Shown here: in pieces, positions 1 to 6,854 of the stretch
Numbering within the stretch: the stretch's first letter is position 1
Layout of the letters: every line of letters starts with the position of its first letter
Assembly: GCA_035480615.1 (NCBI GenBank)
Contig: DATIHO010000022.1
Coordinates: 1 to 17,771 of the forward strand
Length of the DNA: 17,771 nt
Source: CAIPFQ01 sp035480615
Lineage (GTDB): Bacteria > Chlamydiota > Chlamydiia > Chlamydiales > SM23-39
Direction: 5' to 3'
Notes under the pieces: model-generated
Seen by the model: the letters and a program-made list of their open reading frames with translations, nothing else
Database searches by the model: none
Told to the model about the DNA's origin: nothing
Program-made: the position numbers and the translations under genes

Positions 1-69
1 CGCAGTTTTTATGAGCCTTAATTATCAGCATGTTGCAAAATGAACCACAGAGATAGATACCACAGAGAG
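1..69. repeat. Left arm of ~69-bp inverted repeat
   Basis: This arm matches the reverse complement of 488-556 with only about four mismatches over 69 bases, so the two arms bracket the GxxExxY gene like terminal inverted repeats. Its inner part holds two copies of ACCACAGAGA at 44-53 and 59-68, a 15-base period. The outer part begins CGCAGTTTTTATGAGCC. The window starts exactly at the repeat, so it may extend further left. Confidence 0.9.
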
Positions 70-75
70 AAGAAC

Positions 76-482
76 TTAAGCACGCATCCGCTGAATACCA
101 TCCTTAAGAATCTTTACGTTAAAGTTAATCAAGAGCCCCACTATTCACCTAATTTCAGGTAAGATAATAGCTGCGCTTCATGCACTCCTACGACAGCGCT
201 TACCGATTTGATTTCAACCACTACTTGATTCTCTACGACCAAATCAAGACGATATCCACAATCGAGCATAACATCTTTATAAAAAATAGGCAGAGGTTTC
301 TGGCACTCCACTTTGAGTCGTCTCAGACGTAGTTCATAGAGCAGGCAGGTTTGGTAAGCAGATTCTAACAATCCAGGTCCGAGATAGCGGTGAACTTCGA
401 TTGCAGCGCCGATGATGTTGCCTGTGAGGGGATCAGCGTCTTCTTTCTTAATAGGAAGGTTTATCTGAAACATAGATTTCAT
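76..482 (-). pseudogene. GxxExxY family protein (PDDEXK_3), C-terminal frameshift
   Basis: This is a small nuclease-fold protein of unknown role. The signature GLLESAY (G-x-x-E-x-x-Y) is visible. It is followed by the LDLVVE and VVVEIKSV strands, which give the D...ExK pattern of the PD-(D/E)XK fold, then HEAQLLSYLKL. The reading frame stops at 141-143, right after LKLGE. The expected family C-terminus (GLLINFNVKILKDGIQ then RMRA and a stop) is present in another frame down to a stop at 76-78. Restoring one base after LKLG would join them, so I read this as a one-base deletion that replaces the last ~20 residues. The start is uncertain: ATG at 482 fits family length best, ATG at 473 is internal, and the open frame extends back to an ATG at 527 inside the flanking repeat. 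The gene lies wholly between the two inverted-repeat arms. Whether the truncated protein is made is unknown. Confidence 0.8.
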
Positions 483-487
483 AATTT

Positions 488-556
488 TTCTCTGTGGTGT
501 CTGTCTCTGTGGTTCATTTTGCAACATACTGATAATTAAGGCTCATAAAAACTGCG
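488..556. repeat. Right arm of ~69-bp inverted repeat
   Basis: Reverse complement of the arm at 1-69 with about four substitutions. It contains the TCTCTGTGG motif twice and ends ...CATAAAAACTGCG. It overlaps the upstream edge of the GxxExxY gene. No clear target-site duplication can be judged, because the left flank lies outside the window. Confidence 0.9.
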
Positions 557-686
557 GACTTAATGCCCTTACCCGTTACAGGTACTCATTTGTCGGAAGA
601 ATCACAGTTTTTTTGCTGTTAAACTTGACATTTCGAAGCCTGGATTGCTCAGATTGCAGAAAACACCTCCCTTTACAATGAATTTT

Positions 687-707
687 AAATTCTCGATTTG
701 AGAATTT
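687..707. promoter_or_regulatory. 8-bp palindrome, possible operator or small hairpin
   Basis: AAATTCTC (687-694) and GAGAATTT (700-707) are perfectly complementary around a 5-base loop. The site lies in the AT-rich stretch upstream of the DUF4160-like remnant and DUF2442 gene. It could be an operator, or chance in AT-rich DNA. The rest of 557-723 shows no recognisable gene. Confidence 0.3.
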
Positions 708-723
708 TAATTTCTTAAAATAT

Positions 724-803
724 GGGTTGGAATCGGCGGGAACCCATCAAGGAGAACTGGAATAAGAGATCAAAAAGTTAAGAAACTAAAACCGCTGGTT
801 TAA
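724..803 (+). pseudogene. Possible broken C-terminus of a DUF4160 protein
   Basis: From 728 one frame reads WNRREPIKENWNKR and stops at 779-781. In a second frame, 768-803 reads DQKVKKLKPLV and stops three bases before the DUF2442 start. Together these resemble the C-terminal end of DUF4160 proteins as I remember it (W...ENW...KKIKPL), interrupted by a frameshift. DUF4160 genes commonly lie directly upstream of DUF2442 genes, which supports the reading. The match is short and from memory. No N-terminal half of the domain is visible upstream. Confidence 0.35.
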
Positions 804-805
804 TC

Positions 806-1063
806 ATGAGAGTTACAAAGGTCGAATATCTACATGACTATAAGCTAAGACTTACATTTAGCGATAAGAAGGTTAAGGTTGTAGATTTGTCGGAAATTGC
901 TCATGGAAACAGGCCTATCTTCCGTCCCCTTAAAGAGTTGAGTTACTTCAAGAAAGTTAAATGTGACGGGTTTTCAATCATGTGGCCAAACGAAGCGGAC
1001 ATATGCCCCGATGTTCTTTACAAAATGGGTATACCGAAACAACCTGAAGAATCGGGAATTTGA
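806..1063 (+). CDS. DUF2442 domain protein
   Basis: An 85-residue protein whose whole length matches the DUF2442 pattern: an N-terminal strand (VTKVEYLHDYKLRLTFSD), a central VVDLSEI, a LSYFKKVK segment, and the typical IMWPNEADICPDVLY end, where W-P-N/D-x-x-D-I-x-P-D is the family hallmark. Length is normal for the family. Function is not established. Such genes often sit beside DUF4160 genes in pairs that resemble toxin-antitoxin modules, but no intact partner is present here. There is no good Shine-Dalgarno sequence before the ATG. It is the only gene in the first 2.5 kb that looks intact. Confidence 0.8.
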   Translation: MRVTKVEYLHDYKLRLTFSDKKVKVVDLSEIAHGNRPIFRPLKELSYFKKVKCDGFSIMWPNEADICPDVLYKMGIPKQPEESGI

Positions 1064-1289
1064 CAAGGAGGCGGCTTTAGTTTTTGCGTCTGGAGCGAGC
1101 GATCATTGCTTATGGCAAGGCGCGAGCACACCCAAAAAAATGCTGCCAAGCCGACGTCGTCAAAAAACCGATTCTTCAGGTTGTTTCGGTATCAACCGCA
1201 TAGACTTTTCGAGGAAATGCTTGAAAATGAACAATCAGAACGGGTACCCTTGAAGCTTTTCGAGACAACCCATTTTTTTCAGGCGCCAA
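1064..1289. other. Intergenic stretch, no recognisable gene
   Basis: Short open frames cross this stretch, but their products are rich in S, R and Q, match no family I know, and overlap each other in different frames. The motif CTTTTCGAG occurs twice, near 1204 and 1256. I see nothing further that I can support. Confidence 0.5.
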
Positions 1290-2466
1290 ATGGACAAAAG
1301 TCATTTTCAAAATCTAGTGCGGCAACTTGCGGCTCTGTCTACAGAAACAGAATGGGTTGAGTGGAAATATAATAAAGCAGAGCCGCAAGAAATCGGTGAA
1401 TATATTTCTGCTCTGTCTAACTCAGCGGCATTGATCGGAAAACAAAGGGCTTTCATCCTCTGGGGAATAGAGGAAAAAAGTCGTCAAATTCTCGGCACTT
1501 CATTTCGCCCGAGAGAGAAAAAAGAAGGGAATCAAGAGCTCGAGAGCTGGCTTCTTATGCAAATAGATCCTCAAGTGGAATTTCTCATCCATGAAGATAT
1601 AGTCGATGATAAGCACGTTGTTCTTTTTGAAATTTCCCCTGCTATCCATCGTCCAGTTAGTTTTAAGGGAACGGAGTATATCCGAATTGGAAGCTGTAAG
1701 AAAAAATTACGAGATTGTCCTGAGAAAGAGCGAGAGCTTTGGCGTAGATTTGATAGAGTGCCTTTTGAGAGAGGAATAGCAAAGGGTGAGGTGTTAGAAT
1801 CTGAGGTGCTTTCTTTTCTTAATGTTTCTGCATACTTCGATCTCATGCGGCAACCATTCCCTGAAAGTCGTCCCGCAATGTTCCAATCGTATGTACCCTA
1901 TCATTGCCGTCCGAGAACTTATTGCAAACGCCTTGATTCACCAGGACTTTACAAAGCGGGGTGCAGGTCCTATGGTGGAAATTTTCGAGAATAGGATAGA
2001 AATATCGAATCCTGGCCTTCCCCTTATCGATACGCTACGCTTTATTGACGAGCCTCCAACGTCTAGAAATGAAGCCTTGGCGAAATTCATGCGACGATTA
2101 AATTTATGCGAAGAAAGAGGCAGTGGCATAGACAAGGTGATTTCTGAAATAGAGATCTTTCAGCTCCCTGCTCCCGATTTTCGCACTACGTCCCAAAGTA
2201 CTATTGCTTTACTGTATGGCCCTCGGCAATTCGCCCAAATGGATTCCGAGGAGCGTATTCGAGCCGCCTATCAGCATGCCTGTCTCCGCCATATATTAGG
2301 CGAGAGAATGTCAAACGCTTCTCTGCGTGTGCGGATGGGGATCACGCAACCCAATTACTCGATGGTTTCTCGTATTATTCGGGATGCCGTCCGAGCATCC
2401 CTCCTTAAACCTGACGGAGGAACCGGCTCTGGTAAGGGAGCCTCCTACCTGCCTTTCTGGGCTTGA
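1290..2466 (+). pseudogene. AlbA_2 / HATPase_c_4 putative transcriptional regulator (Schlafen-like), internal deletion plus frameshift
   Basis: The first frame (1290 to about 1885) encodes an N-terminal AlbA_2 (divergent AAA_4) domain: TEWVEWKYN, EIGEYISALSNSAAL, AFILWGIEE and the FKGTEYIRIGS strand, then a linker ending AYFDLMRQPFPESR. The product then goes out of frame and would stop at 1994. From ATG 1891 a second frame gives the C-terminal half: YPIIAVRELIANALIHQDF, MVEIFENRIEISNPG, NEALAKFMRR and EERGSGIDKV (HATPase_c_4), a winged-helix-like tail and a YLPFWA end. In intact relatives, as I recall, well over 100 residues separate the two halves. About 0.3-0.4 kb therefore appears lost near 1885 along with the frame. 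The family is thought to be DNA-binding regulators or nucleases, often in mobile or defence contexts. A truncated N-terminal AlbA_2 protein could still be expressed. Confidence 0.8.
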
Positions 2467-2601
2467 ATCTATTGTGATTGGGATCTCTTCGAATCGTGGA
2501 AAGACGCCCATAAGTCATTGAAGTTTAGGTATATTGAATTGTGACTGAATTGTGACTGAACAGCCTCTTTCTAGGTCGATCTTCGACTTATCATCTTGTT
2601 T
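2467..2601. other. Spacer with an 11-base tandem duplication
   Basis: The 135-base stretch between the AlbA_2 pseudogene and the convergent kinase gene holds GAATTGTGACT twice in tandem (2536-2546 and 2547-2557). A small hairpin GTCGA/TCGAC near 2575-2589 has no T-run on either side, so it is not a convincing terminator. No gene is visible. Confidence 0.5.
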
Positions 2602-4101
2602 TTACAGTCTTTTGATAGCGAGAAGGATTCCCCCCGTTTCGGGTGTCGCTAGTTTCGCGAGCGCCGTTTCCGCCAAAACCTTTGGAGTTAAAAACGGATC
2701 GACTTTTACTTCGCGCATCGGAAAAGAAGAAAGTAGCAGGAGATCGCCGGGATTCCAGTTCTCTTTGATTTCAAGAAAAGCGGATCCGGAGTTTTTCCCA
2801 AGTGGAGAGTTGTCCGCGTTGAGGAAACGGGGTTTCGCCCCTGCCCCTTCCGTGAATTTGCATAAAACGTTTGTTTGGGAAGAGCCAAATGCGAGAAGGC
2901 CGTATTCCAAATCTAAAAATAAAAGGGAAAAGTCGAAAGGAGATTCCAGCTTATTTTTACAAAGCGTTTGATTGAGGGCGTTTAAAAAATCGGGGAGGAT
3001 GAAAGAGGGGATATGCGATGCGGCGAAGCGGAGCATTCCCTGGAGCATGGAAGAGAGAAATAACGTACTGAGCCCTTTTTTTGCGGGACGGCTGAAAAAT
3101 ATTGCGAAACGGTTGGGAAGAAGGGAGAAAAAATCTAAATAAGATCCATATTCTTCTTCTTTATAGGCGATCCCGATTTCGATATTTGGCCAATTTGGCT
3201 TATTTTTATGAAAAAGGGCCGCATTCGCCCCCTCGAGCATATTGTCTATTTCTTCGGGCGTAAAAGGTTTTTCTTGGGCATCGATATTTTTCAGAAAATG
3301 GGAGAGGTCGGCTATGACATCGATGATATCCTGGTAGCGATCCGCAGGATCGAGCTCTAGAGCTTTGGAAAGGATTTTTTGCAGCCCTCTTGGAAGCTTC
3401 CCGGTTTGGATGACGCCATGCGCCAGGCGGCCGAAATACAGCTCATAGGCGATGATTCCCAGAGAAAAGATATCGGATGGATAAGAGACCGTATCGGGGC
3501 GCTCTTTTTGCTCGGGACTCATGTAATGGGGAGTTCCCATCATTCTCAATCTTTTTTCCGGGTCTTTTCCCTCTTCCACAAACTGGGAAATTCCAAAATC
3601 GATCAGTTTGATGTCGCCCGATTCGGTCACCAAAATATTGTCGGGTTTTAAATCGCCATGAATCACCCCGTGGCCGTGTAAATGGGCCAGGGCATAGCCG
3701 ATTTGCAAAATGATCTGGATGGCGCGGCTCGGTTGGAGCGACTCCTTTCTTAAGAACTGACGAAGCGATACTCCTTGAATAAACTCCATTACGACATAAA
3801 GCCCAAATTCCGATTTCCCTAATTCATAAAGCTTTACGATATTTGGATGGGAGGCGAGGCCCATGATCTTTGCTTCTTTTAAAAGGTGGGAGAGTATTTG
3901 CCTGGTTTTCAAGTACTTGGGAAGCACTACTTTGATCACGACAAGATGGGATGTTTTCGGGTCCAAAGCCAAATAAAGAAGGTTCATCCCCCCCCTTTTC
4001 AAGAGGCTTTCGATTTTATAGGGGCCTATAAAAGAGGGTTGGGGGGGGATATCGGGGTCCTGAGAAGCGGGAAGGGAGAGGGTTTTGACCGGATCGTCCA
4101 T
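2602..4101 (-). CDS. Serine/threonine protein kinase fused to a degenerate SpoIIE/PP2C-like domain
   Basis: Hanks-type kinase, residues ~30-276 counting from a TTG at 4116: glycine loop LKRGGMNLLYLA, catalytic VIK (K62), E81 in helix C, HGDLKPDN (D155, N160; HGD instead of HRD), DFG (D173), GTPHYMSPE and SDIFSLG. The active-site residues are kept, so it may be active. Residues ~312-500 follow the SpoIIE/RsbU phosphatase plan, but metal-binding aspartates are replaced: GSYLDFF for GGDxxD, SRPAKKG for GDxSGKG, and GDLLLLSSFP where TDG is expected. That domain is probably catalytically dead and regulatory. No membrane segment is visible, so the protein is probably soluble or secreted. Length and layout recall chlamydial Pkn5 (type III associated), but identity is not proven. 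The start is ambiguous: ATG at 4101 is used here, while TTG at 4116 adds five residues. Neither has a strong ribosome site. Confidence 0.85.
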   Translation of the reverse strand: MDDPVKTLSLPASQDPDIPPQPSFIGPYKIESLLKRGGMNLLYLALDPKTSHLVVIKVVLPKYLKTRQILSHLLKEAKIMGLASHPNIVKLYELGKSEFGLYVVMEFIQGVSLRQFLRKESLQPSRAIQIILQIGYALAHLHGHGVIHGDLKPDNILVTESGDIKLIDFGISQFVEEGKDPEKRLRMMGTPHYMSPEQKERPDTVSYPSDIFSLGIIAYELYFGRLAHGVIQTGKLPRGLQKILSKALELDPADRYQDIIDVIADLSHFLKNIDAQEKPFTPEEIDNMLEGANAALFHKNKPNWPNIEIGIAYKEEEYGSYLDFFSLLPNRFAIFFSRPAKKGLSTLFLSSMLQGMLRFAASHIPSFILPDFLNALNQTLCKNKLESPFDFSLLFLDLEYGLLAFGSSQTNVLCKFTEGAGAKPRFLNADNSPLGKNSGSAFLEIKENWNPGDLLLLSSFPMREVKVDPFLTPKVLAETALAKLATPETGGILLAIKRL

Positions 4102-4145
4102 TTTTTTCTTATACAAAAGAAAAGGATTATCTGTCTAATCTATTG

Positions 4146-4173
4146 ATTATAAAGCACTTAAATTTTATATTAA
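4146..4173 (-). promoter_or_regulatory. Putative promoter of the kinase gene
   Basis: On the minus strand, TTAATA (4168-4173) and a consensus TATAAT (4146-4151) are separated by 16 bases. This lies about 45 bases upstream of the ATG. The sequence is AT-rich, so chance matches are likely, but the -10 is perfect. Confidence 0.45.
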
Positions 4174-4200
4174 TGGGACATTAATTTATGTAAATTTTAA

Positions 4201-4228
4201 TTGATACATGTTAAAATATAGCTATAGG
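4201..4228 (+). promoter_or_regulatory. Putative promoter of the translocator-like gene
   Basis: TTGATA (4201-4206), a 16-base spacer and TATAGG (4223-4228) lie 30 bases before the ATG at 4259. AAAAAGG at about 4247-4253 is a plausible ribosome site. With the kinase promoter this makes the 4117-4258 spacer a divergent control region. Confidence 0.35.
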
Positions 4229-4258
4229 TGAAATGGGTTTAACAATAAAAAGGTAATT

Positions 4259-6679
4259 ATGTCTTCAAGTAATAATACTCAAAGCGCGTCTCAAAATGCT
4301 CAAAGCATCATGGATGGGATCGAGCAGCAATACCAAACTTACGAATCGTGGCTCAATCAAATTGAAGCGGACGTGAACGCTATAAATGCAGATGCTGCAA
4401 AATTACCGTCTGTTTATCACCATCATGGATGGTGGATTTTTACTTATGTCACTGTCGATCACGGAGCACAAAACGCCCTTACAGATGATATCAATGCGAA
4501 AAAAGCGGACATCGACAAGCTGACCAGTCAACTTGCCCAGGCGGGCGAAGGCTCTTATAGGGCGTTGGCAAAAGCGCTGAAATCTGCTGTTGATGACATA
4601 GACATGAGCGAAACCAACCACAGTCGAAGAGACGGCGAGGCTGATGCGGCTAACGAAGTTCGGCTTTCCGATGATTTAACCCATATTTCTCAGTATATTC
4701 AGCAGCTTGCGACAGCTCTTGAGGATAAGGTTCAAGTCGAGAAAGATAAGGCTATGATCCAATACGACACAGATAATGGATTAGACTCTTCAAGCGATGT
4801 GCAAAAATTAATTAGTGATTCTGCTAACGAAGCTACTCAATTAGATAGTTTCCGAACTTCATTATTTTCTGATTTGAAAGATTACAATACGCAATACAAC
4901 AATGCCGATATCGATGAGAACGGGATCCATTGGTATGATAAGTGGTTTAGCGACGGAAACGAGCGTGCGGCCAACGATGATCAGATCAAGGCAAATGTTG
5001 GAAAGATGAGTCAATTGATCGGGGAGATCAATCAGGACATTATACCGGAACTTGCGGCCATCAGCCCCGATTTTGCACAGATTTCCAATATTCTCGACCA
5101 GATTCTGAAACGGATCTCCGAATTGATGGATCCGAACCTCACCCCCGATCAGAGAAAGACGATGGCTATGTCCTTGTCTACACAGATCTTGAGCCTGTTT
5201 GTGATTGTGATGGGATTGCTCGATCTCGTCAAGCAGAACGCGGCGGCGGATAAATCGAAGAATGAATCGCGGATGTCGGAAGCGACAACAGCATCATCCC
5301 AGATGGGAATTGCCAATTCGCAAGCGCAATCAGCAAAGCTTTTGGAGGATTTGAATTACGCAGCGATCATGAATAAAGTCATGAAAATTGCCCAATATGC
5401 ACTCATGGCTGTTACGACTCTTATCGTTCCGGGCGTGGGTTCGTTTCTTGTGGGAGCGGCGCTGATCGCTCTGCAAGCGTCTGGCGCGACAGATAAGTTA
5501 ATAGCAGCTCTTACTCCGTTAATGGGAGACACCGGCGCGCAATGGTTTGTTACCGCTCTGGAAATGGTGGTGTCGATGGGTGGAGGCCTTGCATTGGATT
5601 GCGTACTCAAAACTGTCATGACGAAAATACTGGCGACGATCTCTGCGAATCTTGTAAGAGAAGCTGTTGCAACTGCAGCGAAGGAAGCGGCCAATGTTTT
5701 GGCGCATCAGTGCATAGGGGTGACAGCAAAGACAATTGAGCCAATTATTACCGAGGCAGCAGAAAACGCGGCGAACCTGGCGGCGAAAAAGGTATTTTTT
5801 ATGTGCCTGAGAAACAAAAATGGAGCCAAAATGGTATGGGACTTGCTCATGCAGACTACTCGCAAAAGCGGTTCCCTTGCTCTGGAAAAGATCATGACGC
5901 CAATGATGCAGAAAGCCGCTCAGGCAGCTTTTGATGACGCAGCCAGGGAGGCAGGGAACGTACTTAAAGAGCTTGGTCGATTCGCAGTGAATGACGCAGG
6001 GGTTCTCTCCGATGATGCCGCGAAGCTTCTTATAGTTGTCGCCAATGATGCAGCGAATCAGGGCGCCGCTTCTGCAATGAATATAACGCCAGAACTCGCC
6101 AAGACAGCGCATGTTCCTAGTCATGAAAACATGAATTTTCAGGCGGTCACACGTGGGGAATTAGCGGGTCTTTATGGCGCTTTAACAAATAACGAGATCC
6201 TTGTGAATTTTGCAAAATTCATGCAGGATAAAGTGCATAAAGTCAGCGATTCCGAGTTCGAAAATTGGATCACAGCGCTCCAGGTGATTCAGCAGTTTCT
6301 GGCAAGTGTCGTCCAGATGGGCGCTGCAGGAACAGGCGGCACACTCAGCAGAGCACTCAGTGGCGTGGGTGCCAGCCAAGGGTTGATGAAAGTCAGTGCA
6401 GGGGCGCAAGGGCTAAGCATGGGAACGAGTGCCGTTTCCGATTATGGGATGTATGAGACACAAACTGCTGAAGGCGGCGCTATGGAAGAACTTGCCAAAA
6501 TTCAGATGGTTTTAAACGTCCTATACCAGATGATTGCGCCTCAGATCGCAAACCGGAGAAAAAACGAAGCGCAGTATGACAATGCGCAATTTGTGGAACA
6601 GATGCAAAACACTTCTTCAATGTCGAGCCACTTGAGCGATTATCTGCGCCTCGCAGGTCAAGTCATGATTGCGGGATAG
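4259..6679 (+). CDS. Putative type III secretion translocator/effector, YopB/SseC/CopB-like
   Basis: An 806-residue protein. The N-terminus (MSSSNNTQSASQNAQS) is rich in Ser, Asn and Gln and has no Sec signal, as in type III secreted proteins. Residues ~20-330 are largely helical and charged with coiled-coil character. Hydrophobic segments follow: about 310-326 (ILSLFVIVMGLLDLV), 381-410 (ALMAVTTLIVPGVGSFLVGA onward) and 430-452 (FVTALEMVVSMGGGLALDCV). Next is a long Ala-rich amphipathic region (~455-610) and an amphipathic C-terminus. Membrane helices in mid-protein between helical domains, followed by a Gly/Ala-rich stretch, match the SseC/YopB translocator plan. Chlamydial CopB is about 490 residues as I recall, so this protein is much longer. 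No SycD/LcrH chaperone or CopD partner is adjacent, which is unusual. An amphipathic effector of host membranes is the alternative. The ATG has a nearby AAAGG ribosome site. Confidence 0.55.
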   Translation: MSSSNNTQSASQNAQSIMDGIEQQYQTYESWLNQIEADVNAINADAAKLPSVYHHHGWWIFTYVTVDHGAQNALTDDINAKKADIDKLTSQLAQAGEGSYRALAKALKSAVDDIDMSETNHSRRDGEADAANEVRLSDDLTHISQYIQQLATALEDKVQVEKDKAMIQYDTDNGLDSSSDVQKLISDSANEATQLDSFRTSLFSDLKDYNTQYNNADIDENGIHWYDKWFSDGNERAANDDQIKANVGKMSQLIGEINQDIIPELAAISPDFAQISNILDQILKRISELMDPNLTPDQRKTMAMSLSTQILSLFVIVMGLLDLVKQNAAADKSKNESRMSEATTASSQMGIANSQAQSAKLLEDLNYAAIMNKVMKIAQYALMAVTTLIVPGVGSFLVGAALIALQASGATDKLIAALTPLMGDTGAQWFVTALEMVVSMGGGLALDCVLKTVMTKILATISANLVREAVATAAKEAANVLAHQCIGVTAKTIEPIITEAAENAANLAAKKVFFMCLRNKNGAKMVWDLLMQTTRKSGSLALEKIMTPMMQKAAQAAFDDAAREAGNVLKELGRFAVNDAGVLSDDAAKLLIVVANDAANQGAASAMNITPELAKTAHVPSHENMNFQAVTRGELAGLYGALTNNEILVNFAKFMQDKVHKVSDSEFENWITALQVIQQFLASVVQMGAAGTGGTLSRALSGVGASQGLMKVSAGAQGLSMGTSAVSDYGMYETQTAEGGAMEELAKIQMVLNVLYQMIAPQIANRRKNEAQYDNAQFVEQMQNTSSMSSHLSDYLRLAGQVMIAG

Positions 6680-6682
6680 AGC

Positions 6683-6854
6683 AGACCTCTTGCGCAACTA
6701 AGGGTTCTGTCGATTTTCGGATTCTTTTGAGCCGATTTTCTTGTTTTTTTGAGGGAGTCATATCAACTTTCGTATATTAACCCCCTCAAAAAAACAAGAA
6801 AATCGGCTCAAAAGAATCCGAAAATCGACGAACCCTTAGTTGCGCAAGAGGTCT
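6683..6854. repeat. Near-perfect 72-bp inverted repeat (giant hairpin) between convergent genes
   Basis: Left arm 6683-6755 and right arm 6783-6854 are reverse complements, with a single extra T in the left arm (GGTTCTGTCG against GGTTCGTCG) and no substitutions. The 27-base loop is AT-rich. The outer ends read AGACCTCTTGCGCAACTA. The element starts three bases after the translocator-like stop and its outer end covers two bases of the glycosyltransferase stop codon (6853-6855). There is no terminal T-run typical of an intrinsic terminator. The extreme conservation of the arms suggests a recent or constrained element, such as a MITE-like insertion, two head-to-head transposon ends, or a bidirectional transcription barrier. 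No flanking direct duplication is evident. Confidence 0.95.

Noticed and set aside
963..1360. Two overlapping short plus-strand frames (963-1253, 1106-1360)
   Set aside because: They overlap DUF2442 and the AlbA_2 gene in other frames, have odd composition and match no family I recognise.
2536..2557. Tandem 11-mer GAATTGTGACT as a repeat array or iteron
   Set aside because: Only two copies are present, with no spacer pattern or replication gene nearby; it is probably a local slip duplication.
2574..2590. Hairpin GTCGA/TCGAC after the kinase gene
   Set aside because: A five-base stem without a T-run on either strand is not enough for a terminator.
5519..6124. 201-codon open frame antisense to the translocator-like gene
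   Set aside because: Its product is rich in Cys, His and Arg in the way antisense frames of an Ala-rich gene are. The sense frame is continuous and well composed.
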